From CAYVDH01 sp964450355 (GTDB taxonomy: Bacteria > Bacteroidota > Bacteroidia > NS11-12g > UBA955): a DNA stretch of 24,902 bases. Position 1 is the stretch's first letter, and the number at the start of each line of letters is the position of its first letter. Below are positions 17,150-24,768 of the stretch, in pieces. A program made the position numbers and the translations under genes. The stretch is taken from the NCBI GenBank assembly GCA_964450355.1, contig CAYVDH010000030.1, positions 1 to 24,902 on the forward strand, in the 5' to 3' direction. Under the pieces are notes generated by a model that did not search any database, had not been told where the DNA came from, and saw only the letters and a list, made by a program, of their open reading frames with translations.

Positions 17150-17258
17150 AATGTTTATTTAATTGTATTTAAATGTTCTATGGTTTATGACTTGTAAGGC
17201 TAATATACTTTTATTTGAAATAGACATGCTTTTTTTATCAAATCTTTAAGACATAAAA

Positions 17259-17972
17259 TTAAACTTTTACCATACAGTATTTAAAAATACAATTCATGCT
17301 GTTTAGATTGTTTTGGTATTCAATGTATTTATACCATTTAATTTCATAACCTTCTGTTCTTAATTTTAAGTCCATTGTAAACTTAGGCTCTTTTAACCAG
17401 CTAGCATTTTTATCTTTTGGATGCCAATTAAACGAGCCTCCTTGTATAGGTATTTCATCTGAAAATCGCAATTCAATGTCAGCTGTTTCTTTTTCTTCAT
17501 TGTTATACAATGTATTATCATTTGATAATAAAATAGCAAAACCAATATCAATTTTAGGTTTATTTGTATTTTGTTTTAAATATTCTAATCTGTGTATGTC
17601 TTTTCTGAATTCAAAACGAAGCAAATCTTGTGCACCTTGATTTTTTAGTTTAAATGACAATAAATCGTTTTGAACACTCATCTCTTTTGTTTTGTATTTA
17701 AATTCAAAACCATAAGTCTTTTCATTAAGGATAACATATAAATCAAGATAGCCGCTTTTACATTTATCTTTATCCTTTACATTAACAACCTTTGAATTAT
17801 AACTATATGCTATTTTGAAAGGAAATTCAAATTTAATAATAGCATTAGGGAATTTTTTATGCAGAAATAAGCCAAAGCAAAAAACTAAATCTTTTTCTGA
17901 AATAAAAATCTGATTGGTTTCATTGTTGCTTGAATAATCAAAAAATTCTTTGATGGTATCTGTTGTTATCAT
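17259..17972 (-). CDS. PD-(D/E)xK nuclease-like protein linked to the restriction-modification genes
   Basis: A 237-residue cytoplasmic protein. A nuclease-like core can be read: E26 on the first helix (ISEKDLVFCFGLFLHKKFP), then GYLDLYVIL with D77, and YGFEFKYK with E90 and K92, giving D-x12-E-x-K. After it come AQDLLRFEFRKDIHRLE and a strand IGFAILLSND, both familiar from PD-(D/E)xK-like proteins of phage and defence regions. It starts 16 bp after hsdS, so it is probably in the same operon. It could be an accessory nuclease, an orphan restriction activity, or a protein that has lost catalysis. The C-terminal half (about 165-237) carries no motif I know. Confidence 0.75.
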   Translation of the reverse strand: MITTDTIKEFFDYSSNNETNQIFISEKDLVFCFGLFLHKKFPNAIIKFEFPFKIAYSYNSKVVNVKDKDKCKSGYLDLYVILNEKTYGFEFKYKTKEMSVQNDLLSFKLKNQGAQDLLRFEFRKDIHRLEYLKQNTNKPKIDIGFAILLSNDNTLYNNEEKETADIELRFSDEIPIQGGSFNWHPKDKNASWLKEPKFTMDLKLRTEGYEIKWYKYIEYQNNLNSMNCIFKYCMVKV

Positions 17973-17988
17973 TATAAATCTTAGCCCA

Positions 17989-19422
17989 TTAATTCAACAA
18001 TATTTCTTCAATTTCTTCACTTGCTTTTTTCAAGAGCTCTTTTGTTTGGTCTTTGAGTTGTTGTGCTTTATTTCTAATGTCTGTAATGTGTTTTGCAATT
18101 TCTTTTTGTTTGTCAAAGGGTGGAATTGGAATAGGAAACGCTTTAATTTGTTCGTTTGTAAAACCTGGTTGAGCTCCGCCCCATACTTCACGATAAATAA
18201 ATTCTTGTCCGATGGATGAATTTAGGTAGCCAACAACAAAATGAGGATTAATTCCCTTTAGTGAAAATTTCACAATGTTATTTATAATATTAGCTCCTTC
18301 TATCTCTCTAGGCACAACTGCTACTTTTCCGATATAAACTCCACGAACTGAAAATAGAATATCATTTTCCTTTAGAATTGAAGATTTGTTAGCCTTATTT
18401 ATTTCTTCCGAAATATACTCTAGGTTATCTAAGTCTAAAAAACCTTTCTTTAAGTTTTTACCTAAAATAAAAGGAACGTCTGTGCTTTCAGATTTGTATT
18501 CTGGTGTAGAAATACCCATTGACAAACTTGAAAGAAATGTCTTTATTTTTTGGAATTTATATTTAGATTTTTCTAAGGCTAATTGAAGATTGGTGTATTT
18601 GAGTGAATAATATTTAGGGTCAAACCTTTTGTTTGTAACTGTTTTAATCGTTGAAATAAACATTCTATTTTTCAAAGTGTTTTCAGGAGGTTCAGGCAAT
18701 TTAATACCCAACTCCTTCATCAAATAATCATCAATACTTGAAAGTAATTTTTCCGCTTCTGCTTCGTTCTTTTGTTTTTGCTCAATTACTTTTGCGGTAA
18801 TTTTCAAAATACGTTTGTCTTCAATAATTGGAATAGAAAGTAATGCAGGGTAATCTAATGCGGGTCTTGTTCCGCCTGCACTTCTTCTACTTGCCAATTT
18901 TTCGCCTATGTCAGAATTGAGAAACGCTGCAAGCGTTTCACTAATTTCTTTGCTACCTGTTTTAATTACACAAACGTGTTGATTGATATTGCCGATAAAT
19001 CCTTCGGGCGCAACTGATGCAATTGCCATTCTTCCAACGCCAGTAATTTTTATTAATAAATCTCCTGCTAAAACTTGACTGCGTTTCAACATACCGTTAT
19101 GCGTTTCCTTGTTAATGTATTTGCAGTCGTCAAACTCTAAAACGCCTGTTGGCGAAAGGTTTTGCACTCTTAAAAAAGGTATGCCGTTTTCTTTTTCTGC
19201 ATAATACAATTCACTTTCGGTTGTCTTAGGTGTTGCTCCGCTTGAAACGCTTACAACATAATCCCTTAATTTCTTTGGCTTCTTGGCTAATACCTTCTTT
19301 TCAAGTTCTAATAATTCGGGTACATAAAAGAAAGGATCAAAGCGTTTTTCCAATTCGCTTTTCTGCAAAATGAAAACTCGTTTTGGATTGAGTGCTTCGT
19401 TTTTAATGGTGTAATTGCTCAT
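17989..19422 (-). CDS. hsdS: Type I-style specificity subunit (two target-recognition domains)
   Basis: A 477-residue protein with the usual HsdS duplication: a target-recognition domain (about 50-200), a helical spacer (about 203-237), a second target-recognition domain (about 290-430), and a C-terminal helix (about 436-477, rich in Lys/Glu). The internal repeat is visible as KRFDPFFY (27-34) and KRFDPKYY (265-272), and as IPFLRVQNL against VPFILGKNL. Each domain ends with a short PxP or PI motif before the coiled coil (LLSIPII, FPIPIPPFDKQ). It would direct the methyltransferase-nuclease to a bipartite site. It is preceded by two palindromic repeats rather than directly by the fic gene. Confidence 0.95.
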   Translation of the reverse strand: MSNYTIKNEALNPKRVFILQKSELEKRFDPFFYVPELLELEKKVLAKKPKKLRDYVVSVSSGATPKTTESELYYAEKENGIPFLRVQNLSPTGVLEFDDCKYINKETHNGMLKRSQVLAGDLLIKITGVGRMAIASVAPEGFIGNINQHVCVIKTGSKEISETLAAFLNSDIGEKLASRRSAGGTRPALDYPALLSIPIIEDKRILKITAKVIEQKQKNEAEAEKLLSSIDDYLMKELGIKLPEPPENTLKNRMFISTIKTVTNKRFDPKYYSLKYTNLQLALEKSKYKFQKIKTFLSSLSMGISTPEYKSESTDVPFILGKNLKKGFLDLDNLEYISEEINKANKSSILKENDILFSVRGVYIGKVAVVPREIEGANIINNIVKFSLKGINPHFVVGYLNSSIGQEFIYREVWGGAQPGFTNEQIKAFPIPIPPFDKQKEIAKHITDIRNKAQQLKDQTKELLKKASEEIEEILLN

Positions 19423-19423
19423 G

Positions 19424-19515
19424 TTATTTTTAGTTAGTATCCGAAAATAAAGATTTTCTTATTTTCTTTTAGTACCTATAAACGAAAATAAAGATTTTCT
19501 TATTTTCCTTTAGTA
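19424..19515 (-). repeat. Tandem palindromic repeats filling the fic-hsdS junction
   Basis: Two 33-bp direct repeats at 19442-19474 and 19483-19515 differ at one base and are 41 bp apart start to start. Each contains an inverted pair GAAAATAA/TTATTTTC with an 8-nt gap. A third, degenerate half copy (13 of 16 bases) at 19424-19439 ends just before the hsdS ATG. The first copy in the direction of transcription begins at the base right after the fic stop codon, so the 93-bp gap is nearly all repeat. Confidence 0.85.
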
Positions 19516-20658
19516 TTATGTTTGTTCAAATAAATTCAAATAAGATTCATAGGTAAAAATTCTATTTCTATGCTGCCCTGTAAACTCTTTTAAAATACCT
19601 TTTTCTTCAAAAAGATTTACCAAATCGCCAGCATTTTTAGGTGTCAGATGGCAAATATTTTGTACATCTTTTATAGTTACTAAAGGTTGTTTAAGTAAAT
19701 AATTGTGTAGCAAAAGTCCTGTTTTTATACGTTTGCCAAATTGGGATTGTATAAGTTGTTCCGTTTGAGTCTTAAGGTCAATTAGTTTGCTTAAAGTATT
19801 TACCGCCTGTTCGGCTGTTTGTGCTACACCTACCAAAAAATATTTTATCCATTGCAATATATCATTGTGTGTTCTTACGCGTGTAAGGTTATCGTAATAT
19901 AGGTTTTTGTCCTTTTCAAAATAGCTACTCAAATACAATAAGGGTTTGGTAAGTACTCCTTTTTCTACAAAAAACAAAGTGATTAATAAACGACCTATTC
20001 TGCCATTTCCATCTAAAAATGGGTGTATGGTTTCAAATTGGTAATGAATAATTGCCGCTTTTACCAGCATTGGCACATCTATAGTTTCATTATGAATAAA
20101 GTTCTCTAAATCGCCAATCAGTTCATTCAAATGCTCGTAATGAGGTGGTATAAAAACGGCATCAGCCAAGCTTTTACCACCAATCCAATTTTGGCTTCTT
20201 CTATATTCTCCGGGTGTTTTTTTTTCTCCTCTTACCCCTTGCATCAATATTTGATGTGTTCGTAAAATTAATCTTGAAGAAATCGGTAAATTTTTAAGCT
20301 CTATAATAGCTTCATTAAGTGCTTGAGTATAATTTTGTACCTCTTGCCAATCATCCTTCCTTTCAGGGTTTACATTTTCTTTTTGTAAAAAAGCCTCATC
20401 AAAATGTGTTTGCGTGCCTTCTATTTTACTAGATACTACAGCTTCTTTGGTAATATGTAAATGAATAAATAAATCAATATTAGGAACCAATTTTGCATAA
20501 GAATTTAATTGCCCCAATTGAAAAGATGCTGTTTCTATCAATTTATTCAATTTTGGGTTATTCCACTCCCAAATGGTATTTATAATTTGAGGCATAAAAT
20601 ATTTGTAGTCAATACTTTGCCTTATTTCACCAGCTTTATATTTCTCAATTTGTATCAT
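19516..20658 (-). CDS. Fic-family enzyme, class II, with winged-helix C-terminus
   Basis: A 380-residue protein. The Fic core has HPFLDGNGRIGR (H212 to R223), the AMPylation motif with catalytic H212. An inhibitory motif SSKIEG (S76, E80, G81) lies before the core, so it is a class II Fic protein that holds itself inactive. The N-terminal part (about 1-90) resembles the Fic_N domain and the C-terminal 80 residues look like a winged helix (TIKDVQNICHLTPKNAGDLVNLFEEKGIL). Family members transfer AMP or related groups to target proteins; the target is unknown. It is 8 bp after the methyltransferase stop and lies inside the operon, suggesting a link to the restriction system. The Fic motif is intact. 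Confidence 0.95.
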   Translation of the reverse strand: MIQIEKYKAGEIRQSIDYKYFMPQIINTIWEWNNPKLNKLIETASFQLGQLNSYAKLVPNIDLFIHLHITKEAVVSSKIEGTQTHFDEAFLQKENVNPERKDDWQEVQNYTQALNEAIIELKNLPISSRLILRTHQILMQGVRGEKKTPGEYRRSQNWIGGKSLADAVFIPPHYEHLNELIGDLENFIHNETIDVPMLVKAAIIHYQFETIHPFLDGNGRIGRLLITLFFVEKGVLTKPLLYLSSYFEKDKNLYYDNLTRVRTHNDILQWIKYFLVGVAQTAEQAVNTLSKLIDLKTQTEQLIQSQFGKRIKTGLLLHNYLLKQPLVTIKDVQNICHLTPKNAGDLVNLFEEKGILKEFTGQHRNRIFTYESYLNLFEQT

Positions 20659-20666
20659 CTTTTATT

Positions 20667-22823
20667 TTACTTTTCGGCACTATTTATATGAGCAATAAAT
20701 TTTTGGAGTTCTTTTCCAATTTCTATCAGTTCGTTATTATTGGTGTTTCTGCCTGTGGCATCGTAGCCAATATCCTCGGCTATTGCCATAAAAATTGGGT
20801 AGTCGTCTAATGAAGTTTGTTTTGCTAAAAAATATTTCTCTGTCAATTCTTCTTTAAACAAATTTACTTTATCAGTAAATGCAGCTTGAACATCTGACTT
20901 GTCGGCTTGTATTATTTCTGTAATTTCCTTTTTATTTGCCTTTGGATTTTTCTTTTTGGCTTCATCTTCTAAAGCTTTGATTGCAACCACTTTTTCCTTT
21001 TCCCATTGTTCAATAGTGGCAATATATTTTGTGTCTGTTTTTACTTTTTCTTTTAGTTTTTCTTTTTGGTTATTTAGTTTTTCGGTTTGTTTCGCTTTGT
21101 GTTTACGTAAAAACAAAACCGAACTTTTAACTCCAGCACCAGTTGCACTAAAAGCCGTTTGAGGCATTGAAACAACTGCGACTATACGATACATTTCTTC
21201 AAGGTTGTCTCTTACATATTGCAAACTACTGTTGGTTAAAATACCATCAGGAATTACAACTGCCAAATAACCATTTTCAACTAAAAACTTATGGCACTGC
21301 TCCAAGAACAAAACTTCGGTACTTTGACTATCACGCAATGTGGCTTTGCCGCTTGCGCTTGTATTTAGCCAGTCCACTTCTTTTATGGCTAAATTGTATT
21401 GGTGCATATAAGCCTTTTCAGTTTGCTTAATGCTACTGCCAAAAGGTGGATTGGTAATAATGAAATCAAATGTGCCGTAAATAAATTCTTTGTTCTTTGA
21501 TTTTATTTGCATTTCCCTATCACTCAATAGCCCGTCAGATGCAATGACATTGGTGTGTCCGTCATCGTGAATAATCATATTCATTTTGGCTGTTCGAGCA
21601 ATTTGGTCGTTTATTTCAATACCGAATAAATTCTTTTCTGCAAAGTCGTGCCAATGGCGAAAATGGTCTTTTTCTTCTTTTACTTTATCGTAAAACTCGC
21701 TGGCTTGTTCTCTCACTTTGTCTAAGGCGTGTAAAAGAAAACCACCGCTTCCGCATGAAGTATCTAACACCCTACTATGGTTTGTAATAGGCAGGCTATC
21801 AACAATGAATTTTACAATTGGTCTTGGTGTAAAATATTGCCCAAAGTCACCACGAAAGAAACTACCCATAAATGTTTCAAAGGCTTTGCCTTTGCTGTCA
21901 AGGTCAGTTTTATTAAGGTTTATACGTTGAAAGTACTTTACAATAGTCAGCGTTTCGGTTGCTGTTAATGTAATGTCGTCTTTAAAAACTTCGGGGTCTT
22001 TCTTTCTGCCTTGTTCGTAAAGTCCTTTAATGCGGTCTAATAAATCTTCGGGCGTTTCATCTCGAAATAATTGAAAGTCGTATGGCTGTCCTGTTTTTCG
22101 TGGGTGTTTCTCATCCCAAATTTTACAAAAAATTAGTTTGTCTAATTCGTCAAATGCTACGCTTGGATTACGTTGCCCACCACCCCAAAGGGCTTGGTGT
22201 GCTTGAATAAAAATTTTGGTCAATTCACTTTCACTTACAATCTCTAGTTCAAAAAACTTTTGCTTTACATAATGGTCTGGTTCTTCAACAATGCTATTTT
22301 CTGTTTCGCCTTCTGTTTGCAAAAAGCCACCTTTTACATATTTATAAGGAGCAAGTTTATCTGAACCAAATTGCGGAATATCGGGAATTGAAATTCTACT
22401 TTTAGGTTTTTCATTAGGCACTTCATAATATTCGTTGATAATTTTTGAAGTTGTCCAAACGTATTTGCCACCTTCAGCCACGCAATAACTATAAGCTTGG
22501 TCAACCGCTATTTTAAATTGCTGGTCTGTAATTTCTTCTTTTTTACACTCAACTAAAATGTAGGTTTTTACACATACATCATCAGCATAAACAATAATGT
22601 CGGCTTCCTTAGTTTCAGAACCCATTTGAACTGAAACAAATTGTTTAATTCTATTTACTGGATAGCCATAATTTAAAACCAATGTCAAAAAAGTTTCTGC
22701 CTGCACTTTCTCTTCGGGGTTGTTGTAACTGCGTTTCTTTCCTTGATGAATATAAGTAATGAAGTTCTTGTCTTCATCAAATTTTATTAGTCCTTTTTCT
22801 ATGCCTGTTTCTATTAAACTCAT
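20667..22823 (-). CDS. hsdM: Nuclease-methyltransferase fusion subunit (HsdR_N-like domain plus N6-adenine methyltransferase)
   Basis: A 718-residue protein. Residues about 30-135 look like an HsdR N-terminal nuclease domain: E43, then EADIIVYAD with D75, ILVECKK with E92 and K94, and QAYSY (Q109, Y113) matching the QxxxY motif of Type I endonuclease domains. Residues about 200-600 are a HsdM-type methyltransferase: GQYFTPRPIV (328-337), DTSCGSGGF (354-362, S-adenosylmethionine binding), FGIEIN, and catalytic NPPF (458-461). The C-terminus (about 600-680) is a charged coiled coil. Ordinary HsdM is usually near 500 residues and lacks the nuclease part. No HsdR helicase is in the window, so cutting may come from this chain, as in Type IIB BcgI. 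It heads the - strand operon hsdM-fic-hsdS. Confidence 0.93.
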   Translation of the reverse strand: MSLIETGIEKGLIKFDEDKNFITYIHQGKKRSYNNPEEKVQAETFLTLVLNYGYPVNRIKQFVSVQMGSETKEADIIVYADDVCVKTYILVECKKEEITDQQFKIAVDQAYSYCVAEGGKYVWTTSKIINEYYEVPNEKPKSRISIPDIPQFGSDKLAPYKYVKGGFLQTEGETENSIVEEPDHYVKQKFFELEIVSESELTKIFIQAHQALWGGGQRNPSVAFDELDKLIFCKIWDEKHPRKTGQPYDFQLFRDETPEDLLDRIKGLYEQGRKKDPEVFKDDITLTATETLTIVKYFQRINLNKTDLDSKGKAFETFMGSFFRGDFGQYFTPRPIVKFIVDSLPITNHSRVLDTSCGSGGFLLHALDKVREQASEFYDKVKEEKDHFRHWHDFAEKNLFGIEINDQIARTAKMNMIIHDDGHTNVIASDGLLSDREMQIKSKNKEFIYGTFDFIITNPPFGSSIKQTEKAYMHQYNLAIKEVDWLNTSASGKATLRDSQSTEVLFLEQCHKFLVENGYLAVVIPDGILTNSSLQYVRDNLEEMYRIVAVVSMPQTAFSATGAGVKSSVLFLRKHKAKQTEKLNNQKEKLKEKVKTDTKYIATIEQWEKEKVVAIKALEDEAKKKNPKANKKEITEIIQADKSDVQAAFTDKVNLFKEELTEKYFLAKQTSLDDYPIFMAIAEDIGYDATGRNTNNNELIEIGKELQKFIAHINSAEK

Positions 22824-22846
22824 TATTGGCTATTGTTTCATTTTTA

Positions 22847-22854
22847 CAAACATA
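22847..22854 (-). promoter_or_regulatory. -7 box of the restriction-modification operon
   Basis: On the - strand TATGTTTG matches TAnnTTTG exactly, 23 bp before the hsdM start at 22823. That gives a leader of roughly 15-20 nt. No clear -33 TTG at the standard spacing; the palindrome described next occupies that position. Confidence 0.45.
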
Positions 22855-22871
22855 GACTTTTCTTTCTTTTT

Positions 22872-22899
22872 AAAAAAATACGAAAGAATGTATTTTTTT
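22872..22899. promoter_or_regulatory. Palindrome upstream of the hsdM promoter (candidate operator)
   Basis: AAAAAAATAC and GTATTTTTTT are perfect 10-bp inverted copies around an 8-bp centre. The site lies just upstream of the -7 box of hsdM, where a regulator or the -33 element would bind. It could equally be a terminator-like hairpin left from the other side. No controller gene is visible nearby. Confidence 0.4.
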
Positions 22900-22953
22900 C
22901 TTAAAATTATTATCCAATTCTTATAATTCACTAACACTAATTACCTACTTTAA

Positions 22954-23198
22954 CCCAGATTCCGCATTAGAATTCTATTACATATAAAAAATGCTTCAAT
23001 CTCAAGCATCTTCTCGATTTTATTCTTCGAAATAGAGCTGCTTTTACTTCATCATAAAATCTTTCGAGGATACTTGATCTTTTACCATGTCCGCCTTTGG
23101 TGGAGCCTTTTTTATTTTATTTGTCAATTTTATTTTAAATTATTGCACTCATTTGCTCGCAAGCTCGGTTCATAACTAAATCTAATGCGGAATCTAGG
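22954..23198. mobile_element. 245-bp miniature transposon with IS1380/piggyBac-like ends
   Basis: 18-bp inverted ends CCCAGATTCCGCATTAGA (22954-22971) and TCTAATGCGGAATCTAGG (23181-23198) match at 17 of 18 positions. TTAA lies directly outside both (22950-22953 and 23199-23202), as a target duplication. CC...GG ends beside TTAA are the mark of IS1380-type and piggyBac-like transposons. The inside has no full transposase; one - strand stretch of about 45 codons (with LERFYDEVKAALFRRI) is open but has no start. It therefore looks like a non-autonomous element or an internally deleted IS, which would need a transposase elsewhere. Confidence 0.8.
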
Positions 23199-23202
23199 TT
23201 AA

Positions 23203-23310
23203 ATAAAAAATGCCATTTTTAAAAAATAAGTACCGTTTTTAAAACAGTTCTTTTTATTTAAGAAATATAATTGGTAATTTGTAATGACTTTTTTAGTTAA
23301 GCTAATTTAA
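23203..23310 (+). other. Leader region of the lipoprotein array
   Basis: The 108 bp between the miniature transposon and the first lipoprotein hold no gene. AAAAATG-C-CATTTTT is a small inverted repeat at about 23206-23220. TAATTTG near 23273-23279 is one base short of a -7 box, 31 bp before the ATG, and is the best promoter candidate I see. Confidence 0.3.
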
Positions 23311-24045
23311 ATGAAACGCAAGAAATTTAATACAATTTATCTTTTATTGGCTTCAATGACAATTGTATTGATGTATTCGTGCAAGGACAAAGACCCAACT
23401 AAGCCTGGCTATCAAAGAAAAGCGCCTAGCCCTGTTTATTTAAAATACAGATTAGGACCAGCTAGGGATTACATGTGGTTTAATCCTGGGAGTTATTGGA
23501 TTTATAAAAACACAAAAAACAATGAATTAGATACTGTTAGATGTATTCAAATTTATTATGATTCTTTTGTTATTAAGGGGGTAGAAGACTATAGCAAGCA
23601 CATAACTGTTGATTTTGATAGATTAATTTCTTTTTATTACAGCACTTATTACAAATGGAGTTATGAAGATAATACAAGTTATTTTAATCCAAATTCTACT
23701 CCAATAAGGGGGTATTTTTATCCTATAAATCGATTGGTATCTGGTGAAGGTTTGATAGGAGCATTTTTTTACCCATTTGATAAATCTGGAGTTGCAGGCA
23801 CTGGTTCTTCTCAAACAAAATTCAAAGAATTGTTTACAACAATGACTCTAAATATTCAAACATATTTAGAAGTAGCCCAATTTGAAACAGATAGAGATCA
23901 AATTTGGTATCATGATACAACAAGTGCCTTAATAAGAGTGCCTAAAACTAGATACTATTGGGCAAAAAATGTTGGGTTAGTGAAAAGAGAAAATGTGTCA
24001 GAAAACTACAGTTGGGAACTTATAGAACACCACATCATTAAATAA
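23311..24045 (+). CDS. Lipoprotein, tandem family copy 1
   Basis: A 244-residue protein with a signal peptide and lipid-attachment Cys at C24 (LMYSC), followed by KDKDP; acidic residues at this place resemble surface-export signals of Bacteroidota lipoproteins. The mature part starts DPTKPGYQRKAPSP, then has WFNPGSYWIYKNTKNN, and ends with VPKTRYYWAKNVGLVKREN and YSWELIEH. The middle differs strongly from copy 2 while both ends are nearly the same. I know no functional family. The stop is 3 bp before copy 2, so the array is likely one transcript. It is divergent from the restriction-modification operon across the miniature transposon. Confidence 0.88.
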   Translation: MKRKKFNTIYLLLASMTIVLMYSCKDKDPTKPGYQRKAPSPVYLKYRLGPARDYMWFNPGSYWIYKNTKNNELDTVRCIQIYYDSFVIKGVEDYSKHITVDFDRLISFYYSTYYKWSYEDNTSYFNPNSTPIRGYFYPINRLVSGEGLIGAFFYPFDKSGVAGTGSSQTKFKELFTTMTLNIQTYLEVAQFETDRDQIWYHDTTSALIRVPKTRYYWAKNVGLVKRENVSENYSWELIEHHIIK

Positions 24046-24048
24046 AAA

Positions 24049-24765
24049 ATGAAAAAAATCAATTTCATAATAACCTTAATTTCTATTTTGTTTTTTATGC
24101 AATGCAAAGACAAAGACCCAACTAAACCAGGCTATCAAAGAAAAGCACCCAAACCAGAATATTATACATTTAGAATGACAGAGGTCAAAGATTATGTGTG
24201 GTTTAAACCTGGCAGTTATTGGATTTATAAAAACACCAAAAACAACTTGTTAGATACGGTTACTTGTACAGGGTTTTATTATGATTCTGTTACAATAAAA
24301 GGCACTTATGATTACAGCAAGCACATTACATTAAATTATGACAGATTAGAAATTACCACTTATAGTTCGCATTATAAATGGTATTATAGAGACTGGAGTG
24401 GAAATACAACACCAGATGCACCTAATTTTAAAAAAAATAGGTTTGTTATGGAAAGAACTTGTTATACAAATTTTATAATTCCATTTTTTTATCCTTTTGA
24501 TATAGGTGGTTATAGTGGAACTGGAAGTACAGTAACTCAATTAGTATCTATTGAAGATACTTTAAGTATTCAAAATAAATTGTTTTACAAAATAGCAAAA
24601 TTTGAAATTGATAGAGATCATACATGGTATCATGACACTACCACCTCATTAATAAAAGTGCCTAAAACGAGATTTTATTGGGCGAAAAATGTTGGGCTAG
24701 TGAAAAGAGAAAATGTGTCAGAAAATTACAGCTGGGAACTTATAGAACACCGCATCATTAAATAA
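24049..24765 (+). CDS. Lipoprotein, tandem family copy 2
   Basis: A 238-residue paralogue of the gene before it. The signal peptide is shorter (MKKINFIITLISILFFMQC) with the attachment Cys at C19; Gln at -1 is unusual for a lipobox, although KDKDP follows as in copy 1. Shared blocks: DPTKPGYQRKAP, KPGSYWIYKNTKNN, DYSKHIT, WYHDTTTSLIKVPKTR, and the last 30 residues, almost identical to copy 1. The middle (about 100-180) is divergent. Unit length is about 720 bp, and the 3-bp spacer and start region are repeated after it. Confidence 0.87.
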   Translation: MKKINFIITLISILFFMQCKDKDPTKPGYQRKAPKPEYYTFRMTEVKDYVWFKPGSYWIYKNTKNNLLDTVTCTGFYYDSVTIKGTYDYSKHITLNYDRLEITTYSSHYKWYYRDWSGNTTPDAPNFKKNRFVMERTCYTNFIIPFFYPFDIGGYSGTGSTVTQLVSIEDTLSIQNKLFYKIAKFEIDRDHTWYHDTTTSLIKVPKTRFYWAKNVGLVKRENVSENYSWELIEHRIIK

Positions 24766-24768
24766 AAA

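Noticed and set aside
19442..19515. Paired repeats as a CRISPR array
   Set aside because: Only two full copies with an 8-bp spacing and no cas genes; the unit is palindromic and tandem.
20899..21968. Several + strand frames of 60-90 codons
   Set aside because: They are antisense to the methyltransferase gene and encode low-complexity or unrecognisable protein.
22985..23160. A real transposase gene inside the miniature element
   Set aside because: The longest open stretch is about 45 codons, lacks a start codon and shows no catalytic motif; at most a relic.
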